Assembly (NCBI RefSeq): GCF_006539985.1
Contig: NZ_BJOB01000001.1
Location: forward strand, 62,001-126,000
Origin: Kurthia gibsonii
Lineage (GTDB): Bacteria > Bacillota > Bacilli > Bacillales_A > Planococcaceae
Direction: 5' to 3'
Length of the DNA: 64,000 bases
Below are positions 35,854 through 44,289 of the stretch, in pieces. Under the pieces are notes generated by a model. That model was given only the letters and a program-made list of their open reading frames with translations, searched no databases and was not told the DNA's origin. Position 1 is the first letter of the stretch; every line of letters starts with the position of its first letter. Made by a program: the position numbers and the translations under genes.

Positions 35854-37059
35854 ATGAGTAAGACAAAAGCAGCTTTATGGACACCACAATTTATTGTGAT
35901 GTCAGCGATTAATTTTTTATTAATTGTTATTTTTTATTTATTAATGGTAACAATCGGCAAATTTGCGATTAGTGAGTACGGAGCAACAACAAGTCAAGTT
36001 GGTTTAGTAACAGGTATTTATATTATTGGTACATTATTAGGACGATTATTTACAGGTCGTGTCATTGAACAAATTGGACGCAAAAGAGTATTATTATTTG
36101 GTTTGCTCTTTTTCATTGCAACTACGGGATTATATTTCATTCATGCAGGAATTATTCTTTTATTAGTATGCCGTCTTGTACATGGAATTGGGGTAGGGGT
36201 TGCCTCTACAGCAACTGGAACCATTGTTGCGCAAATTTTGCCTCCATCGCGTAAAGGTGAAGGAATTGGTTATTTTGCAATGAGTGCAACACTAGGTACA
36301 GCAATTGGTCCTTTTATTGGACTATCTATGGTTCAACATACAACATATTCTGTTATTTTTATGATGTGTATGATAATCGGTATTATTAGTTTCTTACTTG
36401 CTGTATTCACAAAAGTACCTGGTGCTGAATCAACTACGGTAGTACAACCAACTGAAAAATCAAAAGGAAGTTTTATTTCACAATATATTGAACTAAAAGC
36501 AATGCCAATTGCCATTGTGACTTTTTTAATGTGCTTTGGTTATGCAGCAATTTTATCTTTTATTAGCTTGTTTGCAAAAGAACGTAATTTAGAAGTAGCT
36601 TCTAGTTACTTCTTTATCGTTTATGCAATTGCTGTTTTATTAACACGACCTGTAACAGGGAAAATGCTAGATCGTTTCGGTGGAAACTCCGTCATGTATC
36701 CTTGTTTTATTTTCTTTGGTACTGGATTAATTTTAATGAGTTTTGCACATTCAGCTTTTATACTCCTCTTAGCTGGTATTTTAATTGGTATCGGGTATGG
36801 TAATTTATCATCTGGTGCCCAAGCATTAGCTATTAAGTTAACGCCTCCACACCGTATGGGACTGGCTACATCTACTTACTTTATTGCGTTAGACGCCGGT
36901 TTAGGTGTAGGACCATATCTCTTGGGGTATGTGATTCCTGTATTCGGATATAGTGTCCTATATACCTCGCTTGGTATTTTCATTTTCACACTCATTCTTC
37001 TCTATTACGTAGTCTATGGTAAAAGAGAAAGAATGTTAAAAGTTTCACAATTAAGTTGA
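35854..37059 (+). CDS. MFS transporter (drug-efflux-like)
   Basis: The 401-residue protein has twelve membrane helices and the MFS motif A between helices 2 and 3 (GRLFTGRVIEQIGRKRVLLFG, split about 62-82) plus a 12-TMS-type motif in RLVHGIGVGVASTATGTIVA (about 107-126). It resembles the YwoG/AraJ-type exporters regulated by MarR proteins. AAGAAGGAA precedes the ATG. It forms an operon with the MarR gene upstream. Its 3' end contains a candidate catabolite-response element for the next gene. Confidence 0.9.
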   Translation: MSKTKAALWTPQFIVMSAINFLLIVIFYLLMVTIGKFAISEYGATTSQVGLVTGIYIIGTLLGRLFTGRVIEQIGRKRVLLFGLLFFIATTGLYFIHAGIILLLVCRLVHGIGVGVASTATGTIVAQILPPSRKGEGIGYFAMSATLGTAIGPFIGLSMVQHTTYSVIFMMCMIIGIISFLLAVFTKVPGAESTTVVQPTEKSKGSFISQYIELKAMPIAIVTFLMCFGYAAILSFISLFAKERNLEVASSYFFIVYAIAVLLTRPVTGKMLDRFGGNSVMYPCFIFFGTGLILMSFAHSAFILLLAGILIGIGYGNLSSGAQALAIKLTPPHRMGLATSTYFIALDAGLGVGPYLLGYVIPVFGYSVLYTSLGIFIFTLILLYYVVYGKRERMLKVSQLS

Positions 37060-37071
37060 AAACGTTTTAAA
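37058..37071. promoter_or_regulatory. Candidate cre site (CcpA) before the SDR gene
   Basis: TGAAAACGTTTTAA matches the cre consensus TGWAARCGYTWNCW at 13 of 14 positions. It overlaps the MFS stop codon and lies 55 bp before the SDR start. A second imperfect inverted repeat AAAACTAAA-TG-TTTAGTGTT follows (37070-37089). Confidence 0.5.
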
Positions 37072-37125
37072 ACTAAATGTTTTAGTGTTAAAATATGTAT
37101 GAACATATTTTAAGGAGTGAAATAC

Positions 37126-37881
37126 ATGGGAAAGTTAGAAGGTAAAGTAGCAATTATTACTGGAGGCGCTGGCGGTATCGGAAGTGGTATGGCACGTGCA
37201 ATGGCTAAAGAAGGTGCAGTTGTAGCAATCGTTGATTTAAACGAAGAAATGGGTAAAGCGACTGAAGCAGAACTTCAAGCGATTTCTCCAAAATCATTTT
37301 TCTTAAAAGCCGATTTAATGGATCATGCAAATCTTCCAAACATTGTAGAAACAGTGGTTGAAAAATGTGGTAAACTAGATATTCTAGTAAACAATGCACA
37401 CGTTTCAAAACAAGTGCCACTAGCAGAAACAACACAAGCACACTTAGATCTATCATTTGGTACAAGTTTCTACCCTACATTCTATTTAATGAATGCTGCA
37501 TTACCACACTTAAAAGAGACAAAAGGTAATATCATTAACTTTGCATCAGGTGCTGGTCTTTCTGGCCATAAAACACAAGGCGCTTATGCAGCAGCAAAAG
37601 AAGCAATTCGTGGATTATCACGTGTAGCAGCAAATGAATGGGGCGAATTCGGTATTAATGTCAATATCATCAGTCCATTAGCATACACTCCAGGCGTTGA
37701 AGCTTGGTCAAAATCACAACCAGAGTACTATGAGCAAGTTCGTAATCAAATTCCACTAGGTCGCTTTGGTGAAGTAGAACAAGACATCGGCCGTGTAGCT
37801 GTATTCTTAGCTTCAGATGATTCTTCATATATCACTGGTCAAACTCTAATGGTTGATGGTGGATCATTAATGCTTCACTAG
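37126..37881 (+). CDS. Short-chain dehydrogenase/reductase
   Basis: The 251-residue classical SDR has TGGAGGIGSG (cofactor loop, about 13-22), NNAH in place of NNAG, the catalytic Ser in NFASGAG, YAAAKEA (Tyr/Lys), and VDGGSLMLH at the end. The Asp in VAIVDLNEEMG favours NAD(H). ATG 37126 follows AAGGAG (37112-37117). A MarR gene starts 38 bp downstream and its product may respond to this enzyme's substrate. Function cannot be specified further. Confidence 0.88.
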   Translation: MGKLEGKVAIITGGAGGIGSGMARAMAKEGAVVAIVDLNEEMGKATEAELQAISPKSFFLKADLMDHANLPNIVETVVEKCGKLDILVNNAHVSKQVPLAETTQAHLDLSFGTSFYPTFYLMNAALPHLKETKGNIINFASGAGLSGHKTQGAYAAAKEAIRGLSRVAANEWGEFGINVNIISPLAYTPGVEAWSKSQPEYYEQVRNQIPLGRFGEVEQDIGRVAVFLASDDSSYITGQTLMVDGGSLMLH

Positions 37882-37919
37882 AAACGATGATTTTCGTGGC
37901 TATTGAGGAGGATATAGTT

Positions 37920-38366
37920 GTGAAGGATTCAAATTTATTTCAAGTTATACACAAAACGGAGTATATTAATAACTCAAACATCTATCATTTTACAAGACGT
38001 TTTCCGCATAAATTAGGTGTAACACCTGTACTTGTACTCTCTGAACTTTTACAGCATGGTGCTTTAAAGCAAACTGTGTTAGCAGAAAGAATGGGATGTA
38101 CACCTGGTGCTATGACAAATATTGCGAATAAACTTGTAAAATTAGGTTATGCGAAGCGTGTTTACAACGAAGAAGATCGTCGTCATGTGCTCATGGAAAT
38201 TACTGATGCAGGTGTTTCAGTATTAAAAGATGCACAGGTACAAGGACGAAAAGTACATCAAGAATTATTTGAAGTATTAACTGATGAAGAACTCGAACAA
38301 TATTTAAATATTACTGAGAAGTTATTAGAAGCTTCAATAGCACGAAATCAACAATATAAGCCTTAG
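37920..38366 (+). CDS. MarR-family transcriptional regulator
   Basis: The 148-residue protein has a MarR winged HTH (LKQTVLAERMGCTPGAMTNIANKL, about 55-78, then wing NEEDRRHVLMEITDAG). The start is GTG 37920, because GAGGAGG (37905-37911) lies upstream at 8 bp; the longer frame from 37887 would include that site in its coding part. It lies 38 bp downstream of an SDR gene in the same direction and ends at a terminator. It is not closely similar to the MarR protein at 35423. Confidence 0.9.
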   Translation: MKDSNLFQVIHKTEYINNSNIYHFTRRFPHKLGVTPVLVLSELLQHGALKQTVLAERMGCTPGAMTNIANKLVKLGYAKRVYNEEDRRHVLMEITDAGVSVLKDAQVQGRKVHQELFEVLTDEELEQYLNITEKLLEASIARNQQYKP

Positions 38367-38371
38367 TTTGA

Positions 38372-38402
38372 AAAGAGGAGAATTTTTAATTCTTCTCTTT
38401 TT
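38372..38402 (+). terminator. Terminator after the second MarR gene
   Basis: AAAGAGGAGAAT (38372-38383) and ATTCTTCTCTTT (38389-38400) form a 12-bp stem with one wobble pair, followed by TTTT. Confidence 0.8.
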
Positions 38403-38527
38403 TGTATGTAAAAGATAATATTTATTTATTCGAAATAATTTTCTCGTAAAAGGCTTGAAGTGAAGCTGTATAAGGACTTTTATATAAAAAAACTAGTTTA
38501 AACAATTAATTTTATTTAAAAATTTAG

Positions 38528-38542
38528 AATTTACAGAAAATT
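38528..38542. promoter_or_regulatory. CodY box upstream of the liv operon
   Basis: AATTTACAGAAAATT matches the CodY consensus AATTTTCWGAAAATT at 14 of 15 positions, 124 bp before the livK-like start. A weaker candidate (ATAATTCAGAAAAAT, 38632-38646) lies nearer the gene. CodY senses branched-chain amino acids and GTP, so repression of this uptake operon is expected. Confidence 0.7.
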
Positions 38543-38666
38543 AATGTAGACGAAATAAATGTAATCATTTAAAATGTGAATTGTTAGATGAAGGGGAAGT
38601 ATCATTTATATTTCTGAACAAGTAGCATTACATAATTCAGAAAAATCAGAATTTAGGGGGATTCAT

Positions 38667-39860
38667 ATGAATAAAAAATTAAAACGGTATGGTTCGGTAT
38701 TTTTAGCAACTTCTTTTGTTTTAGCAACACTTACAGGATGTGGAGCAAAAGATTCATCAGGGGGTGGCAGTAAAGACGACGCAAAAGAAATCAAGTTAGG
38801 CATGAACTTAGAGTTGTCAGGTCCTGTAGCTTCATATGGCTCTGGTATCGCAAATGGTGCACAACTTGCGATTGACGAAATTAATGCCGATGGTGGAATT
38901 GACGGTAAGAAAATTACAGTAGTTAAAGTAGATAATAAATCTGATTCTGCCGAAGCAACAACAGCTGCTTTGAAGTTAGCTACACAAGACAAAGTAGTTG
39001 CGCAAATTGGTTCTGCAACATCGGGTAATACACTTGCCTCGGTAAAAATTGCGAATCAAAACAAAATGCCAGTTATCGGACCATCTGCAACGTCACCAAA
39101 CGTAACAGTCGATGAAAAGACAAATAAAGTAAATGACTACGCGTTCCGTACATGTTTCATCGATCCATTCCAAGGTAAAATTGCAGCTAACTTTGCCATT
39201 GATACATTAAAAGCGAAAAATGTAGCGATTTTCTCAGATAGTTCAAGTGACTATGCAAAAGGACTGGCAAAATCATTCAAAGAGACAATCGAAAGTAAAG
39301 GTGGAAAAGTCGTTGCACAAGAAGCATATGTAGCAAAAGATACAGACTTCAAATCAACACTTACACGTTTAAAAGCTAAAAATCCTGACTTTATTTATAT
39401 TCCAGGATACTACGAAGAAGTGGGTATTATTGTAAAACAAGCACGTGAAATAGGTATTACAGCACCACTAATGGGTGGAGACGGTTGGGATTCGCCAAAA
39501 TTAGTTGAATTAGCAGGAGATGAAGCACTGAATAATACGTACTTCACAAATCACTATTCAGCCGAAGATCCAGACAAGCGTATTCAAGATTTCGTAAGTG
39601 CATATAAAAAGAAATACGATAAAACACCAGATGCATTCAATGCACTTGGTTACGATACAGTTTATTGGTTGAAGGATGCAATTGAGCGTGCTGGATCAAC
39701 AGATGGTGAGAAAGTCCAAAAAGCATTAGCTGATACAAAAGATTTAAGTCTTGTAACAGGTACATTCTCAGTTGATGAAAATCATCATCCTGTAAAAACA
39801 GCAACAGTACTTGAGTTTAAAGAAGGCAAACAAGTATTCAACTCAAAAGTAAATCCTTAA
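38667..39860 (+). CDS. livK: Branched-chain amino acid ABC transporter substrate-binding lipoprotein
   Basis: The 397-residue protein has a lipoprotein signal with lipobox TLTGCGAK (Cys about 25), a Gly/Ser-rich linker, and a type I periplasmic-binding fold: 'IKLGMNLELSGPVASYGSG' over about 42-60, 'GNTLASVKIANQNKMPVI' and 'DGWDSPKLVELAG'. This is the LivJ/LivK class that delivers Leu, Ile or Val to LivHM. The next four genes complete the transporter. The RBS is GGGGG at 38656-38660. A CodY box upstream supports the branched-chain substrate. Confidence 0.93.
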   Translation: MNKKLKRYGSVFLATSFVLATLTGCGAKDSSGGGSKDDAKEIKLGMNLELSGPVASYGSGIANGAQLAIDEINADGGIDGKKITVVKVDNKSDSAEATTAALKLATQDKVVAQIGSATSGNTLASVKIANQNKMPVIGPSATSPNVTVDEKTNKVNDYAFRTCFIDPFQGKIAANFAIDTLKAKNVAIFSDSSSDYAKGLAKSFKETIESKGGKVVAQEAYVAKDTDFKSTLTRLKAKNPDFIYIPGYYEEVGIIVKQAREIGITAPLMGGDGWDSPKLVELAGDEALNNTYFTNHYSAEDPDKRIQDFVSAYKKKYDKTPDAFNALGYDTVYWLKDAIERAGSTDGEKVQKALADTKDLSLVTGTFSVDENHHPVKTATVLEFKEGKQVFNSKVNP

Positions 39861-39874
39861 TAATGAGCTGAATA

Positions 39875-39915
39875 GTAAGAGAGTGTCTAGTTTACGCTAG
39901 GCACGCTCTTTTACT
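39875..39915 (+). terminator. Attenuating hairpin between livK and livH
   Basis: GTAAGAGAGTGTCTAG (39875-39890) pairs with CTAGGCACGCTCTTTTAC (39897-39914) with small bulges, followed by a T-rich stretch. It likely reduces transcript of permease genes relative to the binding protein. Confidence 0.75.
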
Positions 39916-39937
39916 TTAATGATAGGGAGAGGTGCAA

Positions 39938-40816
39938 ATGGAGTGGTTACAACAACTCATTAATGGTATATCACTTGGTAGTATTTATGCGCTTATTGCA
40001 TTAGGATACACAATGGTATACGGCATTATTAAACTGATTAACTTTGCACATGGTGATGTATTCATGATCGGGGCATTTGTAGGTTTTTATGCTGTCACGT
40101 CTTGGCAAATGAGCTTTTTCCCAGCACTCATCATTGCGATGGTTTTATGCGCAATACTTGGCGTAGTAATTGAAAGACTCGCTTATAAACGATTGAGAAA
40201 TTCAACCAGAATTGCGGCACTTATTACGGCGATTGGCGTTTCGTTATTAATTGAATATGTCACAATTTATATTCGCGGTGCACAACCTGAAGCCTATCCA
40301 AAAGATTTAGTTGCCAATAAGCAAATTAATTTATTCGGTGCAGATATTAGTTCGCAATCATTATTAATTTTAGGTGTATCGATTACATTGATGATTTTAT
40401 TACAGTTTATTGTACATAAAACGAAGGTTGGTAAAGCGATGCGTGCGGTATCACATGACGCGGAAGCAGCAAAATTAATGGGAATTAATGTGGACAATAC
40501 AATCTCAGCTACATTTGCGATTGGATCTGCATTAGCAGGTGCAGCAGGCGTTATTTTCGGATTATATTACACAAAAATCGACCCTTTAATGGGAGTTATT
40601 CCAGGAATGAAGGCGTTTGTTGCAGCGGTATTAGGTGGAATTGGTAGTATTCCAGGAGCGATGACAGGCGGTATGATTTTAGGTGTTATTGAAACAATTG
40701 TAAGTGCAGTTGGCTTCTCACTGTGGAGAGATGCAGCCGCATTCATTATTTTGATTATTATTTTAATCTTTAGACCAGCAGGTATTTTCGGTAAAAATAC
40801 CCGCGAGAAAGTGTAG
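39938..40816 (+). CDS. livH: Branched-chain amino acid ABC permease LivH
   Basis: The 292-residue protein has about eight membrane helices with the LivH signature 'LQQLINGISLGSIYALIALG' near residues 4-23, 'GYTMVYGIIKLINFAHGDVFMIGAF' over 23-47, and the coupling region 'AMRAVSHDAEAAKLMGINVD' (about 169-188). With LivM it forms the membrane channel. I choose ATG 39938, preceded by GGGAGAGGTG, over the GTG at 39932, which would lie on that site. Confidence 0.95.
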   Translation: MEWLQQLINGISLGSIYALIALGYTMVYGIIKLINFAHGDVFMIGAFVGFYAVTSWQMSFFPALIIAMVLCAILGVVIERLAYKRLRNSTRIAALITAIGVSLLIEYVTIYIRGAQPEAYPKDLVANKQINLFGADISSQSLLILGVSITLMILLQFIVHKTKVGKAMRAVSHDAEAAKLMGINVDNTISATFAIGSALAGAAGVIFGLYYTKIDPLMGVIPGMKAFVAAVLGGIGSIPGAMTGGMILGVIETIVSAVGFSLWRDAAAFIILIIILIFRPAGIFGKNTREKV

Positions 40817-40827
40817 GTGGCGGCCTT

Positions 40828-41778
40828 ATGAAAAAGTCTAAAGTGTTTTGGATATATACTGTTTTGGCGCTTGTTGTATATGCAGTCGTTCAGTTTATGA
40901 TTACAAGTGGACAACTAGATGCATACTATACAAACTTAATGATTACGATTTTAATTAATATTTCGTTAGCAGTTAGTCTTCACCTCGTTATTGGAATCAC
41001 AGGGCAGTTCTCAATTGGACACGCTGGGTTCTTAGCGGTGGGTGCTTATATTTCTGCTATGTGTACAATGAATTTTAATATGCCATTCATTGTGAGTTTA
41101 ATTATCGGTGCATTGGCAGCGGCAGTAATGGGATTCCTAATTGGTATGCCAACCCTTCGTTTACGAGGAGACTATTTAGCGATTGCAACACTAGGGTTCG
41201 CTGAAATCATTCGTATTACGTTTTTAAACTGGGAGTTTGTAGGTGGAGCTTCTGGTTTCCAAGTCGACCAACAAACAACTTGGACATTCGCATTCTTTGC
41301 GACACTCGTGACGATTATTGTTATTTCAAACTTTACGAAATCACGTCATGGCCGTGCATGTATCGCAGTAAGAGAAGATGAGATTGCAGCAGATTCAATG
41401 GGGATTAATACGACATTTTATAAAGTAATTGCCTTTGTGATTGGTGCATTCTTTGCAGGTCTTGCGGGTGGACTATTCTCGCACAACTTTTATATTATTC
41501 TGCCATCACAGTTTGGTTTCTTAAAGTCATTTGATATTTTAATTTATGTAGTACTGGGTGGTTTAGGAAGTATGTCAGGTGCGATTATTGCAGCAACACT
41601 GTTAACGATTATTTCACAGTACCTACAAGAGTTCCCAGAGACGCGTATGATTATTTACAGTTTAGTTTTAATTATTGTGATGCTATATCGTCCTTCGGGT
41701 TTAATGGGTACGAAAGAAATTACGGATATTTTTAAAACAAAAAAACAACGTAAACCTGTAGCGAAGGGGGAAGATTAG
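40828..41778 (+). CDS. livM: Branched-chain amino acid ABC permease LivM
   Basis: The 316-residue protein has about nine to ten helices. It carries the LivM pattern 'GITGQFSIGHAGFLAVGAYI' near 54-73, 'LRLRGDYLAIATLGFAEI' near 110-127, and the coupling segment 'RHGRACIAVREDEIAADSMGI'. The C-terminal tail is basic and cytoplasmic (FKTKKQRKPVAKGED). It starts 11 bp after livH with AGGTGGCGG upstream and ends 1 bp before the livG start. It pairs with LivH as the heterodimeric membrane part. Confidence 0.95.
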   Translation: MKKSKVFWIYTVLALVVYAVVQFMITSGQLDAYYTNLMITILINISLAVSLHLVIGITGQFSIGHAGFLAVGAYISAMCTMNFNMPFIVSLIIGALAAAVMGFLIGMPTLRLRGDYLAIATLGFAEIIRITFLNWEFVGGASGFQVDQQTTWTFAFFATLVTIIVISNFTKSRHGRACIAVREDEIAADSMGINTTFYKVIAFVIGAFFAGLAGGLFSHNFYIILPSQFGFLKSFDILIYVVLGGLGSMSGAIIAATLLTIISQYLQEFPETRMIIYSLVLIIVMLYRPSGLMGTKEITDIFKTKKQRKPVAKGED

Positions 41779-41779
41779 C

Positions 41780-42556
41780 ATGAATAACCCTTTATTAAAA
41801 GTAGATCAAGCAGGGATTCAATTTGGTGGTTTAAAAGCTGTTTCAGGTTTGAATATGGAATTATATCAAGGTGAGTTAATTGGGCTAATTGGACCGAATG
41901 GTGCGGGAAAAACGACAACATTCAACATGTTAACAGGTGTTTATAAACCGACAGAAGGAGCCATCTATTTTGATGGGAAGAATACAAAAAGTATGTCACC
42001 TTACCAAATCACTAAAAGTGGTGTGAGTCGTACATTCCAAAATATTCGTCTATTTAAGGAATTATCAGTTTTAGACAATGTAAAAGTAGCGAACCATTCA
42101 TTAGCTAAGCACTCTATCTTAAGCTCTGTTTTACGTCTACCATCTTTTTTCAGAGGCGAAGAAGAGATGGAGAAAGAGTCAATTGCTTTTTTAGAAATAT
42201 TTGGACTTGAAAAGTATAAAGATGAACTTTCTAAAAATTTACCGTATGGTATGCAACGTCGTTTAGAAATTGCGCGCGCTTTAGCGGCTAAACCGAAACT
42301 ATTATTACTTGATGAGCCAGCTGCTGGTATGAACCCACAAGAAACAAAAGAATTAATGGAATTGATTGCACTCATTCGAAAACGTTTTGATTTAACGATT
42401 CTATTAATTGAGCATGATATGGGGCTTGTGATGGGCATTTGTGAACGAATCTATGTACTTGATCATGGACAATTAATCGCAGATGGATTACCAGAAGAAA
42501 TTCGAAATAACCCGAAAGTAATTGAAGCTTACTTAGGTCAGGAGGTTGATGAGTGA
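41780..42556 (+). CDS. livG: Branched-chain amino acid ABC ATPase LivG
   Basis: The 258-residue ATPase has Walker A GPNGAGKTT (about 38-46), the LivG-type 'GVSRTFQNIRLFKELSVLDN' region (about 78-97), signature 'LPYGMQRRLEIARAL', Walker B LLLLDEPAAGMNPQE and switch His LIEHDMGLVMG. The family-typical replacement of LSGGQ by LPYGxQR is present. It should form a heterodimer with LivF. The stop TGA overlaps the livF ATG. Confidence 0.95.
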   Translation: MNNPLLKVDQAGIQFGGLKAVSGLNMELYQGELIGLIGPNGAGKTTTFNMLTGVYKPTEGAIYFDGKNTKSMSPYQITKSGVSRTFQNIRLFKELSVLDNVKVANHSLAKHSILSSVLRLPSFFRGEEEMEKESIAFLEIFGLEKYKDELSKNLPYGMQRRLEIARALAAKPKLLLLDEPAAGMNPQETKELMELIALIRKRFDLTILLIEHDMGLVMGICERIYVLDHGQLIADGLPEEIRNNPKVIEAYLGQEVDE

Positions 42557-43263
42557 TGTTGAGAATCGAGAACCTAAATGTATATTACGGTAATATTCAA
42601 GCGCTTAAAGGTGTATCACTCGAAGTAAATGAGGGCGAAATCGTTACGTTAATTGGCGCGAATGGTGCAGGCAAAAGTACATTGCTCAAAACAATCTCAG
42701 GGCTACTTCGTCCGAAGCAAGGTACGATTGAATATTTAGGTTCATCTATCAATAAAAAAGCAGCGCAAAGTATTGTCAAGACGGGAATCTCACATGTGCC
42801 AGAAGGTCGTCGTGTCTTTTCGAATATGACAGTTGAAGAGAACTTAGACTTAGGTGCATACTTGCGACGTGATCGCGCGAATATCTCGAAAGATTTAGAG
42901 CGCGTATTCGAGTTATTCCCACGCCTTCTCGAACGTCGAAAACAACCTTCAGGTACATTATCTGGTGGTGAACAGCAAATGCTCGCAATGGGTAGAGCCA
43001 TTATGGCAAAACCAAAGCTGTTACTCTTAGACGAACCTTCTATGGGCTTAGCACCTTTAATGGTTAAAACGATTTTTGAAATTATTGAAGAAATAAATCG
43101 TAATGGTACAACTATCTTACTTGTGGAACAAAATGCGCATATGGCATTATCGATTGCGGAACGTGGTTATGTAATTGAAACAGGTAAGGTCGTATTGTCT
43201 GGAGATGCAAAAACATTACAAGCGTCTGATGAAGTACGCGCTGCCTATTTAGGTGGTATTTAA
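42556..43263 (+). CDS. livF: Branched-chain amino acid ABC ATPase LivF
   Basis: The 235-residue ATPase has Walker A GANGAGKST (about 36-44), the LivF-type 'GISHVPEGRRVFSNMTVEEN' (about 77-96), signature TLSGGEQQMLAMGRAI, Walker B LLLLDEPSMGLAP and the switch region LLVEQNAHMAL, with Gln-Asn replacing the usual His-Asp as common in LivF. ATG 42556 overlaps the livG stop (TGATG). The GTG at 42553 is an alternative. It ends the operon; the following MITE-like repeat supplies a terminator hairpin. Confidence 0.95.
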   Translation: MLRIENLNVYYGNIQALKGVSLEVNEGEIVTLIGANGAGKSTLLKTISGLLRPKQGTIEYLGSSINKKAAQSIVKTGISHVPEGRRVFSNMTVEENLDLGAYLRRDRANISKDLERVFELFPRLLERRKQPSGTLSGGEQQMLAMGRAIMAKPKLLLLDEPSMGLAPLMVKTIFEIIEEINRNGTTILLVEQNAHMALSIAERGYVIETGKVVLSGDAKTLQASDEVRAAYLGGI

Positions 43264-43264
43264 A

Positions 43265-43386
43265 ACAAGCTGGGATATAAGTGTGAAAACACCATCTCAC
43301 AAGAGCATAATAAAAACTGGAATTGCGCTATGGCGCGGTTCCAGTTTTTCGTTGCGAACGTTAAAAAATGTTTTGTCCTAACCTGT
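43265..43386. repeat. MITE-like repeat, copy 3 (122 bp)
   Basis: Starts ACAAGCTGGGATATAAG directly after the livF stop and ends TTTTGTCCTAACCTGT; in reverse complement the right end reads ACAGGTTAGGACAAAA. The core is the hairpin ACTGGAATTGCGCT / GGCGCGGTTCCAGT (43316-43345), then TTTTTCGTTGCGAACGTT. Compared with copy 1, the orientation is reversed and about 11 bp are absent. Confidence 0.85.
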
Positions 43387-43407
43387 TTATTTTGAACTAC
43401 CAATGAT

Positions 43408-44109
43408 TTAGTCTGCTTGTAAGACAATTCTATGTATTGGTAGATTAGATTCTTTTGCAGTACGATTTAGCATGTTTTTAAAACAAGTGTATTCAAAATC
43501 ACGTATATGGAATTTTTTAAGAATGTGAGGTAGGTATATCATTTTAGTTTCTTGGGGTAGAGCCAGATATTTAGCTGTGATGAGATCGACATATTGTGCA
43601 ATGAATTGACGAAAGTCGTGAGGGGCGCTAAAAAATAATGTAGCGATTTGAGACTTATTAATGAGCGTGATTTTTGAGGTGAAACATTCGAACACGAGGG
43701 ACTCGAATTTTCGAATGACCATAATATGAGTTTGTGTGAATGGTTGTTCTTTATGAGTTGTTGTTTCTTCAATAAAATGATTTAAGCAGAGAACTGTAAA
43801 CAGCATTTTTGGCCAACATTTTTCAAAAGAGAAATAAATATTTTCTTGTGGAAATGGAATAACAAACTCTTCTTGTAATTCGTCGTAAATGCCATTATAC
43901 GTGGTCTCGATAGCAACTTCGCCTTCGATTGCTTGTTCAAGTTCGCGACAAAAACGAAGTACATAATTTTTTTGTACATGATTTGTACAATTATTTTCAA
44001 TAGATGTATGAAGTAATTGTTCAATAGCTTTTTGTAGTTCTTTTAAATCCCAATAATCACCACTTATACGGATATTTTCTAATTGTTCTGTATTTAGTAC
44101 GGCTAACAC
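43408..44109 (-). CDS. DUF6904-like protein
   Basis: The 233-residue protein starts MLAVLNTEQLENIRISGDYWD and continues 'LKELQKAIEQLL'. Later it has 'IYFSFEKCWPKMLFTVLCLNHFI' over about 89-111. This pattern (N-terminal 'ntp.l.gv.isGDywD', then 'vyysf..lWPeilF....lN.Fi') is that of the DUF6904 family as I remember it, which has no known function. No signal peptide or membrane helix is clear. The gene lies alone, convergent with the liv operon and divergent from the aldehyde dehydrogenase gene. AAAGGAGG precedes the ATG on the minus strand. Confidence 0.55.
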   Translation of the reverse strand: MLAVLNTEQLENIRISGDYWDLKELQKAIEQLLHTSIENNCTNHVQKNYVLRFCRELEQAIEGEVAIETTYNGIYDELQEEFVIPFPQENIYFSFEKCWPKMLFTVLCLNHFIEETTTHKEQPFTQTHIMVIRKFESLVFECFTSKITLINKSQIATLFFSAPHDFRQFIAQYVDLITAKYLALPQETKMIYLPHILKKFHIRDFEYTCFKNMLNRTAKESNLPIHRIVLQAD

Positions 44110-44218
44110 ATAAATACCTCCTTTTTGGAACTTATACCCTAGTATTTTAAAATAAATACCATACTTTGAAAGTTAATAGTTGAAAAATATTGAATTTTAA
44201 GACAAAATAAAATCAAAG

Positions 44219-44260
44219 ATACACAAAAATTCTGTTTAAGACGTAATTTTTCTTGTGTAT
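44219..44260. promoter_or_regulatory. Inverted repeat in the aldehyde dehydrogenase promoter region
   Basis: ATACACAA (44219-44226) and TTGTGTAT (44253-44260) form a perfect 8+8 inverted repeat with a 26-bp spacer, 30 bp before the start codon. It may be a pair of half-sites for a regulator or a hairpin in the leader. Confidence 0.4.
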
Positions 44261-44289
44261 TGAATGATTGCAGAGGAGGAAATTTATCA

